Origin: Jacaranda mimosifolia
Taxonomy: Eukaryota > Streptophyta > Magnoliopsida > Lamiales > Bignoniaceae
NCBI GenBank assembly: GCA_018894105.1
Contig: CM032131.1
Coordinates: 9,636,501 to 9,700,500 of the forward strand
Length of the DNA: 64,000 nucleotides
Reading direction: 5' to 3'
This document shows, one piece after another, positions 1-11,328 of this stretch. Numbering within the stretch: position 1 is the first letter of the stretch; each line of letters starts with the position of its first letter. Below the pieces are notes generated by a model. That model did not search any database. It saw nothing but the letters and a program-made list of their open reading frames with translations, and was not told the DNA's origin. Position numbers and translations under genes: made by a program.

Positions 1-61
1 GACATGAATCAATCAAACAAAAAAATCCAAATCTAAGCATGAATTAGGATTCGATACCACT
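1..61 (-). other. Leader start and primer-binding site of a copia element leaving the left edge
   Basis: Read on the minus strand, positions 59-47 give TGGTATCGAATCC, a decayed copy of the initiator-tRNA-Met primer site seen intact in R2 and R5. It follows the end of the adjoining LTR after a two-base spacer. The remaining bases match the first leader bases after the R2 primer site (around 4122-4170). This shows that copia internal sequence continues beyond the window on the left. Confidence 0.75.
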
Positions 62-2315
62 TGAAAGCAAGTAAGGCACTAGGACCCAATAATAAAACTT
101 CAAAAGCTTAAATAAACTAGTGCTTACAAGCAACCAAGGATCTAAACATGATTTAGGATTTAGATTTGGTTAGAGAGTTACCTTGACTAGCAAAATCTAA
201 AGATAGCTTGAAGAACTCCCTCTTCAAGCAGAATCTACCTGACAGTGGCACAATTGGAAGCAAGCAGTTTTTGACTAATTCAAAACTCTCCAAAAATACT
301 AAAAAAATTCCCATAGATGCTCAACATCTTGAGAAAGCCGTTGGAATAAATTTTAGCTTGATAATCCTTCTGGATCTCCTTGAATAAAATCGACAAGAGA
401 CTGGTCTTGCAGGTAGATCTCCAATGGTTTAGCAAACCAAGCATTTTGCCTCTATCGAAATGATCCACACACCAATCTAAATCCTACTACTCCTCTTTTT
501 CAGCTGGAGAAAGAGATGAGAGTTGAGAGGAAAGTGGTCGATTTTAGGGAAGGGAGAAGAAGAAGAAGAAGAAGAAAAAGAAGAAGGTGATCTTCAACAT
601 ATGAATGAACACCTTTGAAAATGGAGGGAAAAGATAGAATCTAATTCTTCACTTGCAAGATATGTGTGTGCCGCTCCCTCACTCTATATCTATATATAGA
701 GTAAGGAATGTGTGATGCCAAGTTGGCATCACACCTTCCTCAAGGAGGGGGGACCACCAACATGCATCCCATGCATGCTTATTTGGAAATTTTAAATCTA
801 ATTTGAATTTATGTGCATTTGAATTACATTTGAAATCTAATTTTAAATTAATTAAATGCCACACTAAAAATGATCCTATAATTTGAATTTTCCCTCCAAA
901 ATATATTATTTTCATTATTTAAATTAAACACTTATTTTAATTAATTAATCATTGACTTAACTCATAAGTCAATTAACTTTACTCTTTAAGCTAAGAATTG
1001 TTAACTTAACTCCATAAGTTAACTTGACATATTGATGGTCTTATGGCATCAAGTAATTAACTCCTTAATTATTGGTCTAATTTAACTCTTTAAATTATTT
1101 GTTCAATTTAATAATTAAATTAATCAAGCCAAAATTGACCTCAATTTTCGGTTATCCCAAAGTCAGTCACTTGGAGTAAGTTTCTACCACTTAGAAAATT
1201 CCTCCATGATTTAGGAAATGCAAGTGGCTTTTGTGTATGACTCGATAGGTTCTACCGTTCATTAGACATGGGTTCACAATTCCTTGTGACTTTTGGTTAT
1301 CGTATATTTATTTTAGTTTAAACTGCTTTAAACTAATCGACTCCATTCAATTAATCTCCATTGATTGAAGAGTACCCAATCTCCATGGTCGATGTCCAAC
1401 CTCAAACCTATGGAGCCCAAATAATTGGCCGAAACGAATGCTCTTGGAGAACCATTATAGCTTTACATATACCATGTAAATACGATCTTTTTATCTCCTA
1501 TCTCCTAAAAGAGGCATAGGGTAAGATATTTGTCGGTTCCTTAATAGTCTCGATTCTCAATGTTCGATTCCACTTTATGACTTCATCTTTGGAAAACTAT
1601 TTTTCCAAATTATCATGTTGTCTTGCGCAAGGACTCCTTGAAATCGATCATTATAGAATACATAGGAAATGCACTCACCCGTCACAAAGATGAGGAGTCG
1701 TATTCCATCTTGGTTCTCACAAACCTCTATGTCTAAGTAGCTCATGCCCAATCACCACCCAAATGGCCCGCTAGGTGACTAGGGAGGAGTCAAAGCATAA
1801 GGACTTAAACACAAGGTTACCATGGATTATCAAGTCAAAGGGCTAATTATATATAGTAGGATAAGCAGGAGAACTTGCCACTACCGACTTGCCACTTCAG
1901 CTATCTAGTAGATTCTCCAGATGGGCCCTCAGTGCCTTGTTCCCTAAGAAGCGTCCACTAACATGCATCTATATCTCATATGGGAATGCCCATGCAACGG
2001 AGCAATGTCCAACTTCTTGGATCTATACACGTTCATTCAAGTCTATTCGAATCTTAGATGCCCTATCTCTTAAGATTCTATGACTTGGAAGATTTAAGAT
2101 CACGACCGTATAAAACTTATTCATGATCACCACCCAGTGCGTGATCAAATCCTATAGTCTTGTGTGATCTAAGAGCTTCAACTAAATGCCAGTGAAGTAA
2201 ATATAAGCATAAGATGAAGATGGCCATATTAATAATATCATTCAATCAAGGTTGTATCACAAGTGAAATAGTTTACAACGCTAATCTAATTGGCTTGCAG
2301 GATACTATTTCAACA
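62..2315 (-). repeat. R1 3' LTR, full length (2254 bp)
   Basis: On the minus strand it begins TGTTG at 2315, directly after a polypurine tract, and ends TTTCA at 62. It matches the LTRs of R2, R4, R5 and R6 along its length. Its outer side (1-61) is a primer site plus leader rather than plain flanking DNA, so this single LTR has internal sequence on both sides. A TATA-like block lies about 1.62 kb into it. Confidence 0.85.
683..701 (-). promoter_or_regulatory. TATA region of R1 3' LTR
   Basis: The minus strand reads CTCTATATATAGATATAGA, about 1.62 kb from the LTR start. The same block occurs at this offset in every full-length LTR of the family, which marks the probable U3/R boundary. The block is nearly self-complementary. 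Activity is inferred. Confidence 0.5.
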
Positions 2316-2330
2316 ATCTCCCACTTGCCC
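2316..2330 (-). other. Polypurine tract of R1
   Basis: The minus strand reads GGGCAAGTGGGAGAT immediately before the LTR start TGTTG. This is the plus-strand primer site for reverse transcription, and the same string abuts the 3' LTRs of R2, R4, R5 and R6. Confidence 0.8.
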
Positions 2331-3239
2331 TAAAGCCAATTCCCCTAGCCTTAAGACCCATCTTCTTAAGATATCCTTCAAAGACTATTTGCATTTATGG
2401 GTTTAGATAGTAGTTCTGTTATATTCTCTTTTGAGGCAACTGTTTCCACTCAGTTGTTGCCTCTATCAAATGATATCATATATCAAATGATAATGCATTT
2501 ATCTATGTTTGGATCATTGATGAGATCTTAGCTCAAGTCCTAAGTTATCTTCAAAAGATAATCCCAGGCTTATGTACGCTGGGCACTATATCCAACTCTT
2601 AGATGAGGTTTTATCCAAACACCTTCATTTGCAGTTTCCAAAACCACAAATTATTTCACCTTAGTGGTAATCTCAGCCGTGGTGCTTAGTTTGGAACTCT
2701 TCCAAATCACCACGCCGCCATTAAGGCAAAATTTAAATCCAAAAGTGGATTTTAGGTCATCTCCTTCGGATTGGAAACTAAAATATGAAAATAAGTCCTT
2801 AGTGCTTCTTAAGTACTTTAGGATTATTTTAACGGCCATCCAGTAATACTCATGGGGTTAAATTAGAAATGTCTCATAACACTTAGAGCATGTGCCACAT
2901 CCAGTCTTGTACATTGAACGGCATACAATATGCTTCGCATAAAGTATGTGGGACATTCTATGTCTCTCGTTGTCAGTCTCAGGATGTCCCACGGGAAGAA
3001 ACCACTATTGGATTCTTCCATACTAAAACTTTTTAGTATCTTGTCAATGTACAATATTTGGGAAAGCCCCAGCATCCTTCCCAATTTATCTCTATAGATA
3101 TTTATTCCCAATACGTATGATGTTTCTCCCAAATCATTCATGGAAAATTGTTTAGATAACCATGTATTAGTACACTCTAACATTTCTCTCTCATTCTTAA
3201 TGAGAAAAATGTCATCAACATAAAGCATAATAAACTAAA
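2331..3239 (-). pseudogene. R1 reverse transcriptase / RNase H remnant
   Basis: The minus strand encodes the RT catalytic block MLYVDDIFLI (near 3228), the WLSKQFSMNDLGE and YVLGINIYRD blocks that follow it in copia RTs, and a weaker RNase H stretch towards 2640. Frames are broken by stops and small deletions, and part of RNase H is missing. It is cut off at 3239, where the R2 LTR starts in the opposite orientation, so the RT N-terminus and C-terminal integrase of R1 are absent. It is non-functional. Confidence 0.8.
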
Positions 3240-4106
3240 AGTTAGAAATAGTGCCCGGCAAGCCAATGATTTTGGCTTTGTAAAACTATTTTCTAAAGAG
3301 GCAATCTTGATTGAATGATATCTTACATATGGCCACATTCATCTTATGCATTATATTACTTCACTAGCATTTGGATGAAGTCCTTAGATCACACATGACT
3401 ATGGGACTTGGTCAGTTCACTGGGTGGTGATCATGGAATAAATCTTACACGGCCGTGATCTTAAATATTACAAGTCATAGGATCTTACGAGACGGGACAT
3501 CTAAGATCCGGACAGACTTGCACTAGGTGTGCATTATTCTCCCAACAACAAACTTTGTCAGTGGGCATCTAATAGTTAGATTCTCCACAAATCTCTCCAA
3601 CCTCCCGCATCCTCCCCATCCATACTCGATCTTCTTTCCTCCATTTATTTGCAATTATCTTCAGTCATTTTTGTAGAGAAAAGGTCTTTCCATTTTGTAT
3701 GTGGACTATCGCGTTAAAGGCAAAACATTTGGGTTGCTATTGCTCTTGTTGAAGCAGCTTTTGACAGCCACTTGCAATGCATTCTAGGAGGACTTATTTT
3801 ATTTTAATTGAGATAAATTTTTGGCTATGGGATCTTCAAGGTGTTGAGGTCACTCAGTAAAATTTTCAGCCCGAAAGGAGAAGTTTAACTTGGGTAAATC
3901 GGTTGGTGTTTCTGTTGTGCTAGTGAGGAAGCTACTTCAAGAGTTGAAGGGTATTTTCTCTTGTTCCTTGATTTTCGGTTTCATCAAGGTATTTCCATCT
4001 CTAAATCTGAATTCCATGAATGTATAGATCCTTGTGGATATGTGTGGGCTAGTTTTATTCAGTTTTTGTTTTAAATATTTGGATCCTAGTGCCACACATA
4101 CCTTAA
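3240..4106 (+). repeat. R2 5' LTR, internally deleted (867 bp)
   Basis: It starts with a decayed AGTTAGAAATAGTGCCC (family TGTTGGAATAGTGCCC) and ends CCTTAA two bases before the primer site. The first about 290 bases and the last about 570 bases match full-length LTRs. The middle, roughly 1.35 kb including the TATA block, is missing at a join near 3530-3540. It therefore lacks the presumed promoter. Confidence 0.75.
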
Positions 4107-4108
4107 AG

Positions 4109-4121
4109 TGGTATCGGAGCC
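4109..4121 (+). other. Primer-binding site of R2 (tRNA-iMet)
   Basis: TGGTATCGGAGCC follows the LTR after two bases. The usual plant copia site is TGGTATCAGAGCC, complementary to the 3' end of initiator tRNA-Met. Here G replaces A at base 8, so the site pairs perfectly with the iMet-like gene at 56,853-56,924 of this window once CCA is added. Confidence 0.85.
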
Positions 4122-6051
4122 TTACTCATGCATGAATTTGGATTTGCTTGGATGATTGGTTCTTGTGAAGAATTGATCAACATCACCATGTAATCGATCC
4201 ATATGTTGGGTTGGAGTGTATGGATGATCATGTTTGTGGCTCCTTGATTAATGGGTTAAATCATGCTATTATGTACTTTAAATGTTAAAATATGTGATGA
4301 GCATGTTTTAATTCATTTTGCCTAATGTTGAATTTTGATTTGGCATTGGTGGGTGTTATATGTTGATATAGCATGTTGTTAATGGTCTTAAGTTGTTTTG
4401 TCATTTTTGGATCCAATAAGATTGGATATAATTGGAGATCTTTTGAAGAATATGATTCTTGCTTAAACTTTTTTTCAAGCATCATTAAGAACTTGAGATT
4501 TCAAATTTTAAAAGGTGTTTTAACCTGAAATTTCATCCATATTGTGTGTTTCGATGTTTAGAAGTTGTTCTAAAAATCTTGGTGAACTAAAGTTGAGCCA
4601 AAAATGGCTTGACTCGCTCATAACTCAAAAACAGGGGAGTTGTTGGCCATAGCAGCGCACAGGGCAGGACAGTGGCCAAAAGCTATTACCCAGTCGTGCA
4701 CACACCTCAGCCAACAATTCTCGATTTTGTCTAGAGTGAGTTTTGAAACTTATTTTAGGTTCCTTTTGTGACCAAACTGATATTGAAACACAAACAATCG
4801 ATGCACAAATGTTGTGCAAGTTCTCAAAATTGTGTTGGACACTTTTGATTGCTTTTTAAACTTGTCAAAGTTAATTTTCAATTGTGGCAAAAATATGATG
4901 CATAAATGTTGTGCTTGTTTTTGCATGACCAATTATTTGTTAATATGATTAGCATTTAATTGATGGAATTGAATGTCAATTCTTGATTTATTTATTTTCC
5001 ATTTAAATGTTGAATGGATGATGACTGAATAGGGATAATCATGAGCTTTTAATATTGATTTTATTTATTTCAAATTGTTGTAAAGGGTTGTATTAAATTG
5101 GGGCTTGCATCCCTCTTAAATTTCAATCTTGTAAATGTTATGAGAGTAGAATTACTAGGAGTAAGGATTTCTTTCTCATGTAAATATTACAAGGAGCAAA
5201 GAAGAACTATTGGAGGTATGAATACCTATGAATGTATGGGGTACACTCATGTAATAGCTAGATTTAATCAACCCACTTAAAATCAACTAAGTTGTGCACC
5301 TATGGCTCAAGTGCATCACTTGGTAAGACACATGGTCATCCCACCTTAGGAGCACAGTAGGTGCATTTACTTATTTATGCTTTCCATATCTTATTGATGT
5401 GTGAGATACATGATCAGGATATAGAGAACCTAAATAAGAAGATAAAATGATGAGATCTTTGCAAGCAAAAACCCTCAACTTAGAATATCTAATTGCTTTC
5501 AAATATCAAGTCAAAATGGATACAAGTTAAAAGAGTTTAATTGATCCATACCTTCTACCAATAGTATGTGGCATGACAATGCTACTATTATCTATGACCA
5601 TGTACTCAGCATGAGATGTACCTTTGATTTGAGAACGCCTGTGCATTGGCACACGAGTCATGGCATGTCGTGGGCCCATCTCGAATTGAAGAATGATTGG
5701 TAAGTATGACTTGACACCTAGTAATGTGGATGTCTCACGAGTTGTAGGTTTACATAAAAAGTGAGGCAAAATATATCAAGAGTTGTATGAGATGCAATTA
5801 GCTAAAGTTGCTTACCTTTGGATTGTTTGTGGATGTCTCATGAGTCGTGAGTTCACTTGCAAGTCCTTAGGATCTTGATTCTCACTAGTAAATGAGATTT
5901 CCCGAATTCTTCTAGGAGGTGAAGGATTTGGTAAAATAGTGGGAGCAAAACATGCTTGAAAGGCCATGCACATGTTTTCAATATTTATATTCAATCACAT
6001 GCTTATACCCTTTTTTTTCCTCTTGTAGATTTTTCAAATCTTCAAAATGAA
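4122..6051 (+). other. R2 long leader between primer site and gag (1930 bp)
   Basis: The leader lengths of R3 (1960), R5 (1965) and R6 (1953) agree with this one, so the long leader belongs to the family and is not an insertion. Copia leaders are usually far shorter. It contains a short ORF (5140-5280) and three surviving copies of an 11-base motif related to CACGACTCGTG, at 5652-5662, 5736-5746 and 5839-5849. The first of the usual four copies has been lost. No other coding signal was recognised. Confidence 0.75.
5140..5280 (+). CDS. Recurring short ORF in the R2 leader (46 aa), function unknown
   Basis: This is an ATG-to-stop ORF about 0.8-0.9 kb upstream of gag. It contains GVRISF near the start and ends MGYTHVIARFNQPT. 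The same ORF is found at the same place in R6 (49 aa; differs by a 9-base in-frame indel), in R3 (same length, one nonsense change) and in R5 (frameshifted). I recognise no domain. It may be a true extra protein, an upstream ORF acting on gag translation, or conserved non-coding leader that happens to stay open. Start choice: the first ATG in frame, shared by all copies. Confidence 0.35.
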   Translation: MRVELLGVRISFSCKYYKEQRRTIGGMNTYECMGYTHVIARFNQPT

Positions 6052-7323
6052 ATGGCTAAAAATCCACTCGCAAGCATTTTGGAAACTAATAAAGTCACGG
6101 GGCCTAACTTCCAAGATTGGTTGAGAAACTTTAAGATAATTCTCGACTCTGAAAAGAGGACCTATGTCCTTGATCAAAGTCACGCAAACACAATTGGTGA
6201 TGACGCCACTAACGAGGTTTGTGAACTGTTCACGAAATTTATAGATGATGATCTACAAGTTAGATGCATCATGATGGCCTCCATGCCTAATGAGTTCTAA
6301 AAGACTCACGAGCATATGAAACATGCAAGTGAGATCTACAAATACCTACAAGAGTTGTACGATGTACAATCCAGACATGAAAGGTTCGTTTTATCAAAGG
6401 AGCTCTTTAGGTTAAGGATGGGTGAGGGGACAATTGTCCATGATCACGGGCCTAAGATGATAGGACTCATCGAAAAGCTTGGACAACTTGATGTGATTAT
6501 CAACAATGACCTTTATGTGGATTTGATCCTCCAGTCATTACCACCATTGTTCGACCAATTTGTTATGAACTTTAACATATCTAAGCAAGACGTTATGATT
6601 AACAAATTAGTGAACATATTTGTGACCGCTGAAGCGATGATGAAACAAGAAAAGCCTCTTATGATTGCTTATTCCTCTAAGTCGATAGGCTCTAAGGGCC
6701 CAAGAAAGAGAGGTAAGAGGAAGAAGAGTTTTTCCTCGAAGAGGAAGCAACCCGTGAAATGTTCCAAGGAGGTCAAAAAAAGGCTAAAACTGATGCAAGT
6801 TGTTTTCATTGTGGTGAAAAGGGGCATTAGAAGAGAAACTGCAAAGCTTACCTTGCAACCTTTGAGAAGGTTATGTACTTTATTGAACTGCATTTGACGA
6901 CCAATTCTTCCTCATGGATATTTGATATTGCGTGTGATTCTCACCTTTGTAATTCGTTATAGGGGATGGAAAGAAAAAAGAGTCTGCGTGAAGGGGATAG
7001 ATCCTCCGCCTAGGAAATGGAGCAATATTTGCAGCCTTGGTCCAAGGTGCAATCAAGTTAGACTTGGGGAATACTAGCATTGTACTTAATCCAGTTTATT
7101 ATGTACCAAATTTTGTTAAGAACATTATATAAATTCTTGCTCTTGATTACGAAGGACATGATTGAGAAGGACTTTCCTACTTGTGAATCTTGTTTGAAGG
7201 GAAAAATGGCCAAGGCTTCTTTAGTAGGACAATCGAAGTGCTCCACAAGTCCTTTGGATTTGATCCATGTGGATGTTTGTGGCCTACTAGGAGTTAGTGT
7301 GAGAGGAGGCTATTTCTACTTCA
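6052..7323 (+). pseudogene. R2 gag, protease and N-terminal integrase remnant
   Basis: The gag start MAKNPLASILETNK is shared with R3, R5 and R6. Gag runs in one frame with a single nonsense change at 6298-6300 (CAA to TAA), then a one-base shift near 6780 just before the CCHC zinc knuckle, whose Trp codon is also a stop. The protease region has D-I-A at 6924-6932. The CESCLKGK part of the pre-integrase zinc motif and the start of integrase (DLIHVDVC) follow. The sequence stops at 7323, where R3 begins in opposite orientation, and resumes at 13,615. Confidence 0.85.
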
Positions 7324-7339
7324 CTTGCCCTAAAGCCAA

Positions 7340-10300
7340 TTCCCCATGGTCTTGAGACCCATCTTCCCAAGATGTCCTTCAAAGACCTTTTGCGATAGGG
7401 GTTTAGTCAGTAGATTTGCTATATTCTCTTCAAAGGCAATTCTCTCCACTCAGATGTTACCTCTATCAATGATATCCCAGATCAAGTGATATTGCCTCAA
7501 AATGTTCTTAGATTGCTAATGAGATCTTGGCTCTTTAGCTTGCGCCACCGCCCTATTATTGTCATAGAAGACAACTACTGGCTCAACAATGCTAGGCACT
7601 ACATTCAACTTTTGAATGAAGTTTTTCATCCAAATATATTCCTTTGCAGTTTCTGAAGTTGTAATATATTCTACCTCTGTGGTAGAGTCGGCCGTGGTGT
7701 CTTGGTTGGAACTTTTCCAACTCACTGCGCTGCCAATGAGGAAAATATAAATCCAGAAGTAGATTTTAGGTCATCTATATTAGATTGAAAACTAGAATCC
7801 AAAAACCCCTCAAGTTTCAATTCTCCATCACTGTATACGAAAAACATGTCCTTAGTTCTTCTCAAGTACTTAAGGATTGCTTTTACGGTTGTCCAGTAAA
7901 TCTTATCAAGATTGAATTGGAAACAATTCATAGCACTTAGAGTGCATGCCACATCCGATCTTGTACATTGAACTACATACATTATGCATCCTATAGCAGA
8001 TGCATAAGGCATGTGGGACATCCTGTGTTTGTCATCTTCAGTCTTGGGGGCCACAGACTTGGAGAGATGAATGTCATGTCTCATGGGAAGGAATCCCCTC
8101 TTGGATTCTTCCATACTAAACTTCTTTAGTATTTTGCCAATGTATGGGGTTTGGGAAAGCCTTAGCATCCTCATTGATTTGTCTTTATAGATACATATTC
8201 CTAATACGTAAGATGCTTCTCCCAAATCTTTCATAAAGAATTGTGTAGATAACCACCTTTAGTACACTCTAACATTCCTACCTCATTCCCAATAAGAAGG
8301 ATGTTGTCGACATAAAGCACGATAAACTGTACACTGCTCCCAATAGCCTTCATGTACACACATGGTTCATACATATTTTTTACAAAGTCAAACGATTTAA
8401 CTGTCTTATCAAAACGTATGTTCTAACTTCGGGACCCCTGATTGAGTCCATAAATGGATCTTTGGAGTTTGCAAACCTTTTGATTACTCCCCTCGGATGT
8501 AAAACCTTGTGGTTGCTCCATATGGATTTCTTCTTCAATGTCTCCACTGAGAAAAGCAGTTTTTACATACATTTGCCGTATCTCATAGTCCTAATATCCA
8601 ACTATGGAAAGTAGAATCCAAATGAACTAAGGCATTGCGATCGGTTAAAAGGTTTCCTCAAAATCGATATCGGGTCTTTGAGTTTAACCTTTTCCTACTA
8701 TCACACCTTAAAGGTCGCTACCTCTCCATTAACTCCAAGCTTTCGCTTATAGATCCACTTGCAACCAATGTCCCAATTTTATGTCCAACATAGCTTCCTC
8801 ATAGGTCTTTAGATCAATATCCAATCGGCCTATCTCATGAAGGAATTTGAACCTTTTAGGTTGCTTCTTTATTCAATCCGACCTTTTTATAGATTATGTG
8901 TGAGGCTCTTGTTGCTTGCTTGTTTCTACCGCCTATAGGATTTGATGATCATCTTGAACTTTATCAAGTTCAACAACAACGCCATTTCTATCCAATAGAA
9001 AATTCTTTTCCAAAAATGTGGCGTTCTTTGAAACAAACACTATTTATTCCGAGGGATCATAAAATTAATAACCCATAGACTCTCTTGAGTATGCCACAAA
9101 CTTGCACAAGGTGGATCTACTATCAACCTTATCTCCCACTATCCATCTCACGTAAGCAGTAGACCCCCAAACCCTAAAGAAATAGTAAGAGGGTGTTTTG
9201 CCATACTATATCTCTTGCAGCGTTTTTGACATCGACTTTGAATGTACTACATTTACTAACTTCACCGTTATTTCTAAGGCGAATCCCGAAAAGGATATGG
9301 ACACATCAAAAAAGCTCATCATGGAACGCACCATGTTCCATGATGGATCTACTATCAACCTTATCTCCCATTATCCATCTCACGTAAGCAGTAGACCCCC
9401 AAACCCTAAGGAAATAGTAAGAGGGTTCTTTGCCATACTACATCTCTTGCAGCGTTTTTGACATCGACTTTGAATGTACTACATTTACTAACTTCACTGT
9501 TATTTCTAAGGCATATCCCCAAAAGGATATGGGCACATCGAAAAAGCTCATCATGGAACATACCATGTTCAACAAAGTACAGTTTCTCCTCTTAGCTATT
9601 CTATTATGTTGGGGTGTGCTAGGTGGAGTCCATTGTGAGAGAATCTCATTCTCTTTTAGATAATGCAAGAATTTGATACTTAAGTATTCTCCTCCTCAAT
9701 CCAATTGAACAGCTTTAATACTAAGTGCAAATTGTTTTTCCACTTCATTCCTATACTCTTTGAACTTTTCAAATGCTTCGAACTTGTACTTCATAAGATA
9801 CATGTGTCCAAACCGACTATAATAATCGTTGAAGGTGATAAAGTAAAAACAGTCATTTCTCGCACTAACTCTTAGTGGGCCACAAATATCCGTATGGATC
9901 AAATCTAAAAAATTGTTGGAGCACTCTGATTATCCTACAAAAGTAGCCTTGGTTATTTTTCCTTTCAAACTAGATTCACAAATAGGAAGGTCCTCAATGC
10001 CACTAACTTTTAGTGCTTTGAGAGCTTTCATGTTGCTCATCCTATTCTTAAAGTCTTACAAGCCAAAGGATGGCATCTTCTTGGTTATCTAACTTTCTTT
10101 TACCTTGTTAAATGTGCATTAGTAAAGGTTGAGAATCAAGTATGTACAATCCGTTAATTAATATACCTTGAGCAATTAAAGAACCATTCTTTAATGCCCT
10201 CAACATCCCATTCGATATGGAAAAATCAAATCCTTCATTATCAAGAACAAGAATTGAAATGATGTTCTTAACAAGATTAGGTACATAATAAACTGGATCA

Positions 10301-11328
10301 AGTACAATTCATGCATTCCCCAAGTCTAACTTAATTACGCCTTGAACTTTAGTGACAACTTTTGCTCTATTTCCAAGGTGAAGGATCACATCCCCTTCAC
10401 GAAGACTCTTTCTTCTTTCCATCCCCTGTAAAGAATTACAAAGATGAAACCTACATGCGGTATCAAATACCTATGAGGAAAAATTAGTCGTCAAATGTAC
10501 TTCAATGAATAACATACCCTTCTCAAAGGTTGCAAGGTAAGCCTTGCAATTCCTTTTCTAATGTCCCTTTTCACCACAGTGGAAACTATTCATATTGGTT
10601 TTAGCCTTTTTCTTGACCCATCTGGAACATTACACGAGTTGCTTCCCTTTGGAGGAATGACTCTTCTTCCTCTTACCTCCTTCTCTTGGGCCCTTACAAC
10701 ATTTCAACTTAGAGGAGGAAGCAAGCATAAGTGGTTTCTCCTTTTACATAGTCACCTCAGCTGTCACAAACATGTGCACCAATTTTTTAATCATCAATTC
10801 TTACTTAGACATATTAAAGTTCATAACGAATTAGTCGAACGATAGGGGTAATATCTAGATGATCGAATCCACATAGATATCACTGTTCATTATCATGTCA
10901 AGTTGTCCAATATTCTCGATGAGTCCAATCATCTTGAGCCCATGATCATGGATACATGAACCGTCTACCATCTTTGACCTGAAGAGCTCCCTAGACAAAG
11001 TGAACCTTTCGTGCCTAGTTTTTACACCGTACAACTTTTGTAGGTGCAAGTAGACCTCCCTTGCATGTTTCATATGCTCATGAGTCTTTTGGAACTCGTT
11101 GACCATGGAAGCCAACATAAGGTATCTCACTTGTAGATCATCATCTACAAACTTTTCACGATCCTCATCAGTGGTGTCATCACCCAATGTGTCCATAGCA
11201 CTTTGATCTAAGACATAAGTCCTCTTATCGAAGTCAAGAATTATCTTAAAGTTTCCCAACCAATCGTGGAAGTTTGGCCCAGTTAGCTTATTGGTTTCCA
11301 AAATGCTTGCTTGTAGATTTTTAGCCAT
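7340..11328 (-). pseudogene. R3 gag-pol remnant
   Basis: On the minus strand gag begins MAKNLQASILETNK at 11,328 and stays open to about 10,855. The zinc-knuckle region (about 10,600-10,558), the protease site D-T-A (10,464-10,456), pre-integrase, integrase (about 9900-9100), RT and RNase H (8300-7516) follow. RNase H keeps ADSTTEVEYI. The RT catalytic block reads Y-V-D-N instead of Y-V-D-D. A 232-bp tandem duplication lies in the integrase part (9112-9575). Several frameshifts and stops are present, so it is not functional. Confidence 0.85.
9112..9575 (-). repeat. 232-bp tandem duplication inside R3 integrase
   Basis: Positions 9112-9343 and 9344-9575 are direct head-to-tail copies with few differences. 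Landmarks are tggatctactatcaacc at 9112 and 9344, and the gccatacta...ctcttgcagcg stretch in both. The other copies of the family have this integrase segment once. It is therefore a duplication private to R3. Confidence 0.85.

Noticed and set aside
6669..6893. Antisense ORF opposite gag (also seen opposite gag in R4, R5 and R6)
   Set aside because: It is a frame shadow of the Lys/Ser-rich gag C-terminus. It recurs only because gag is conserved.
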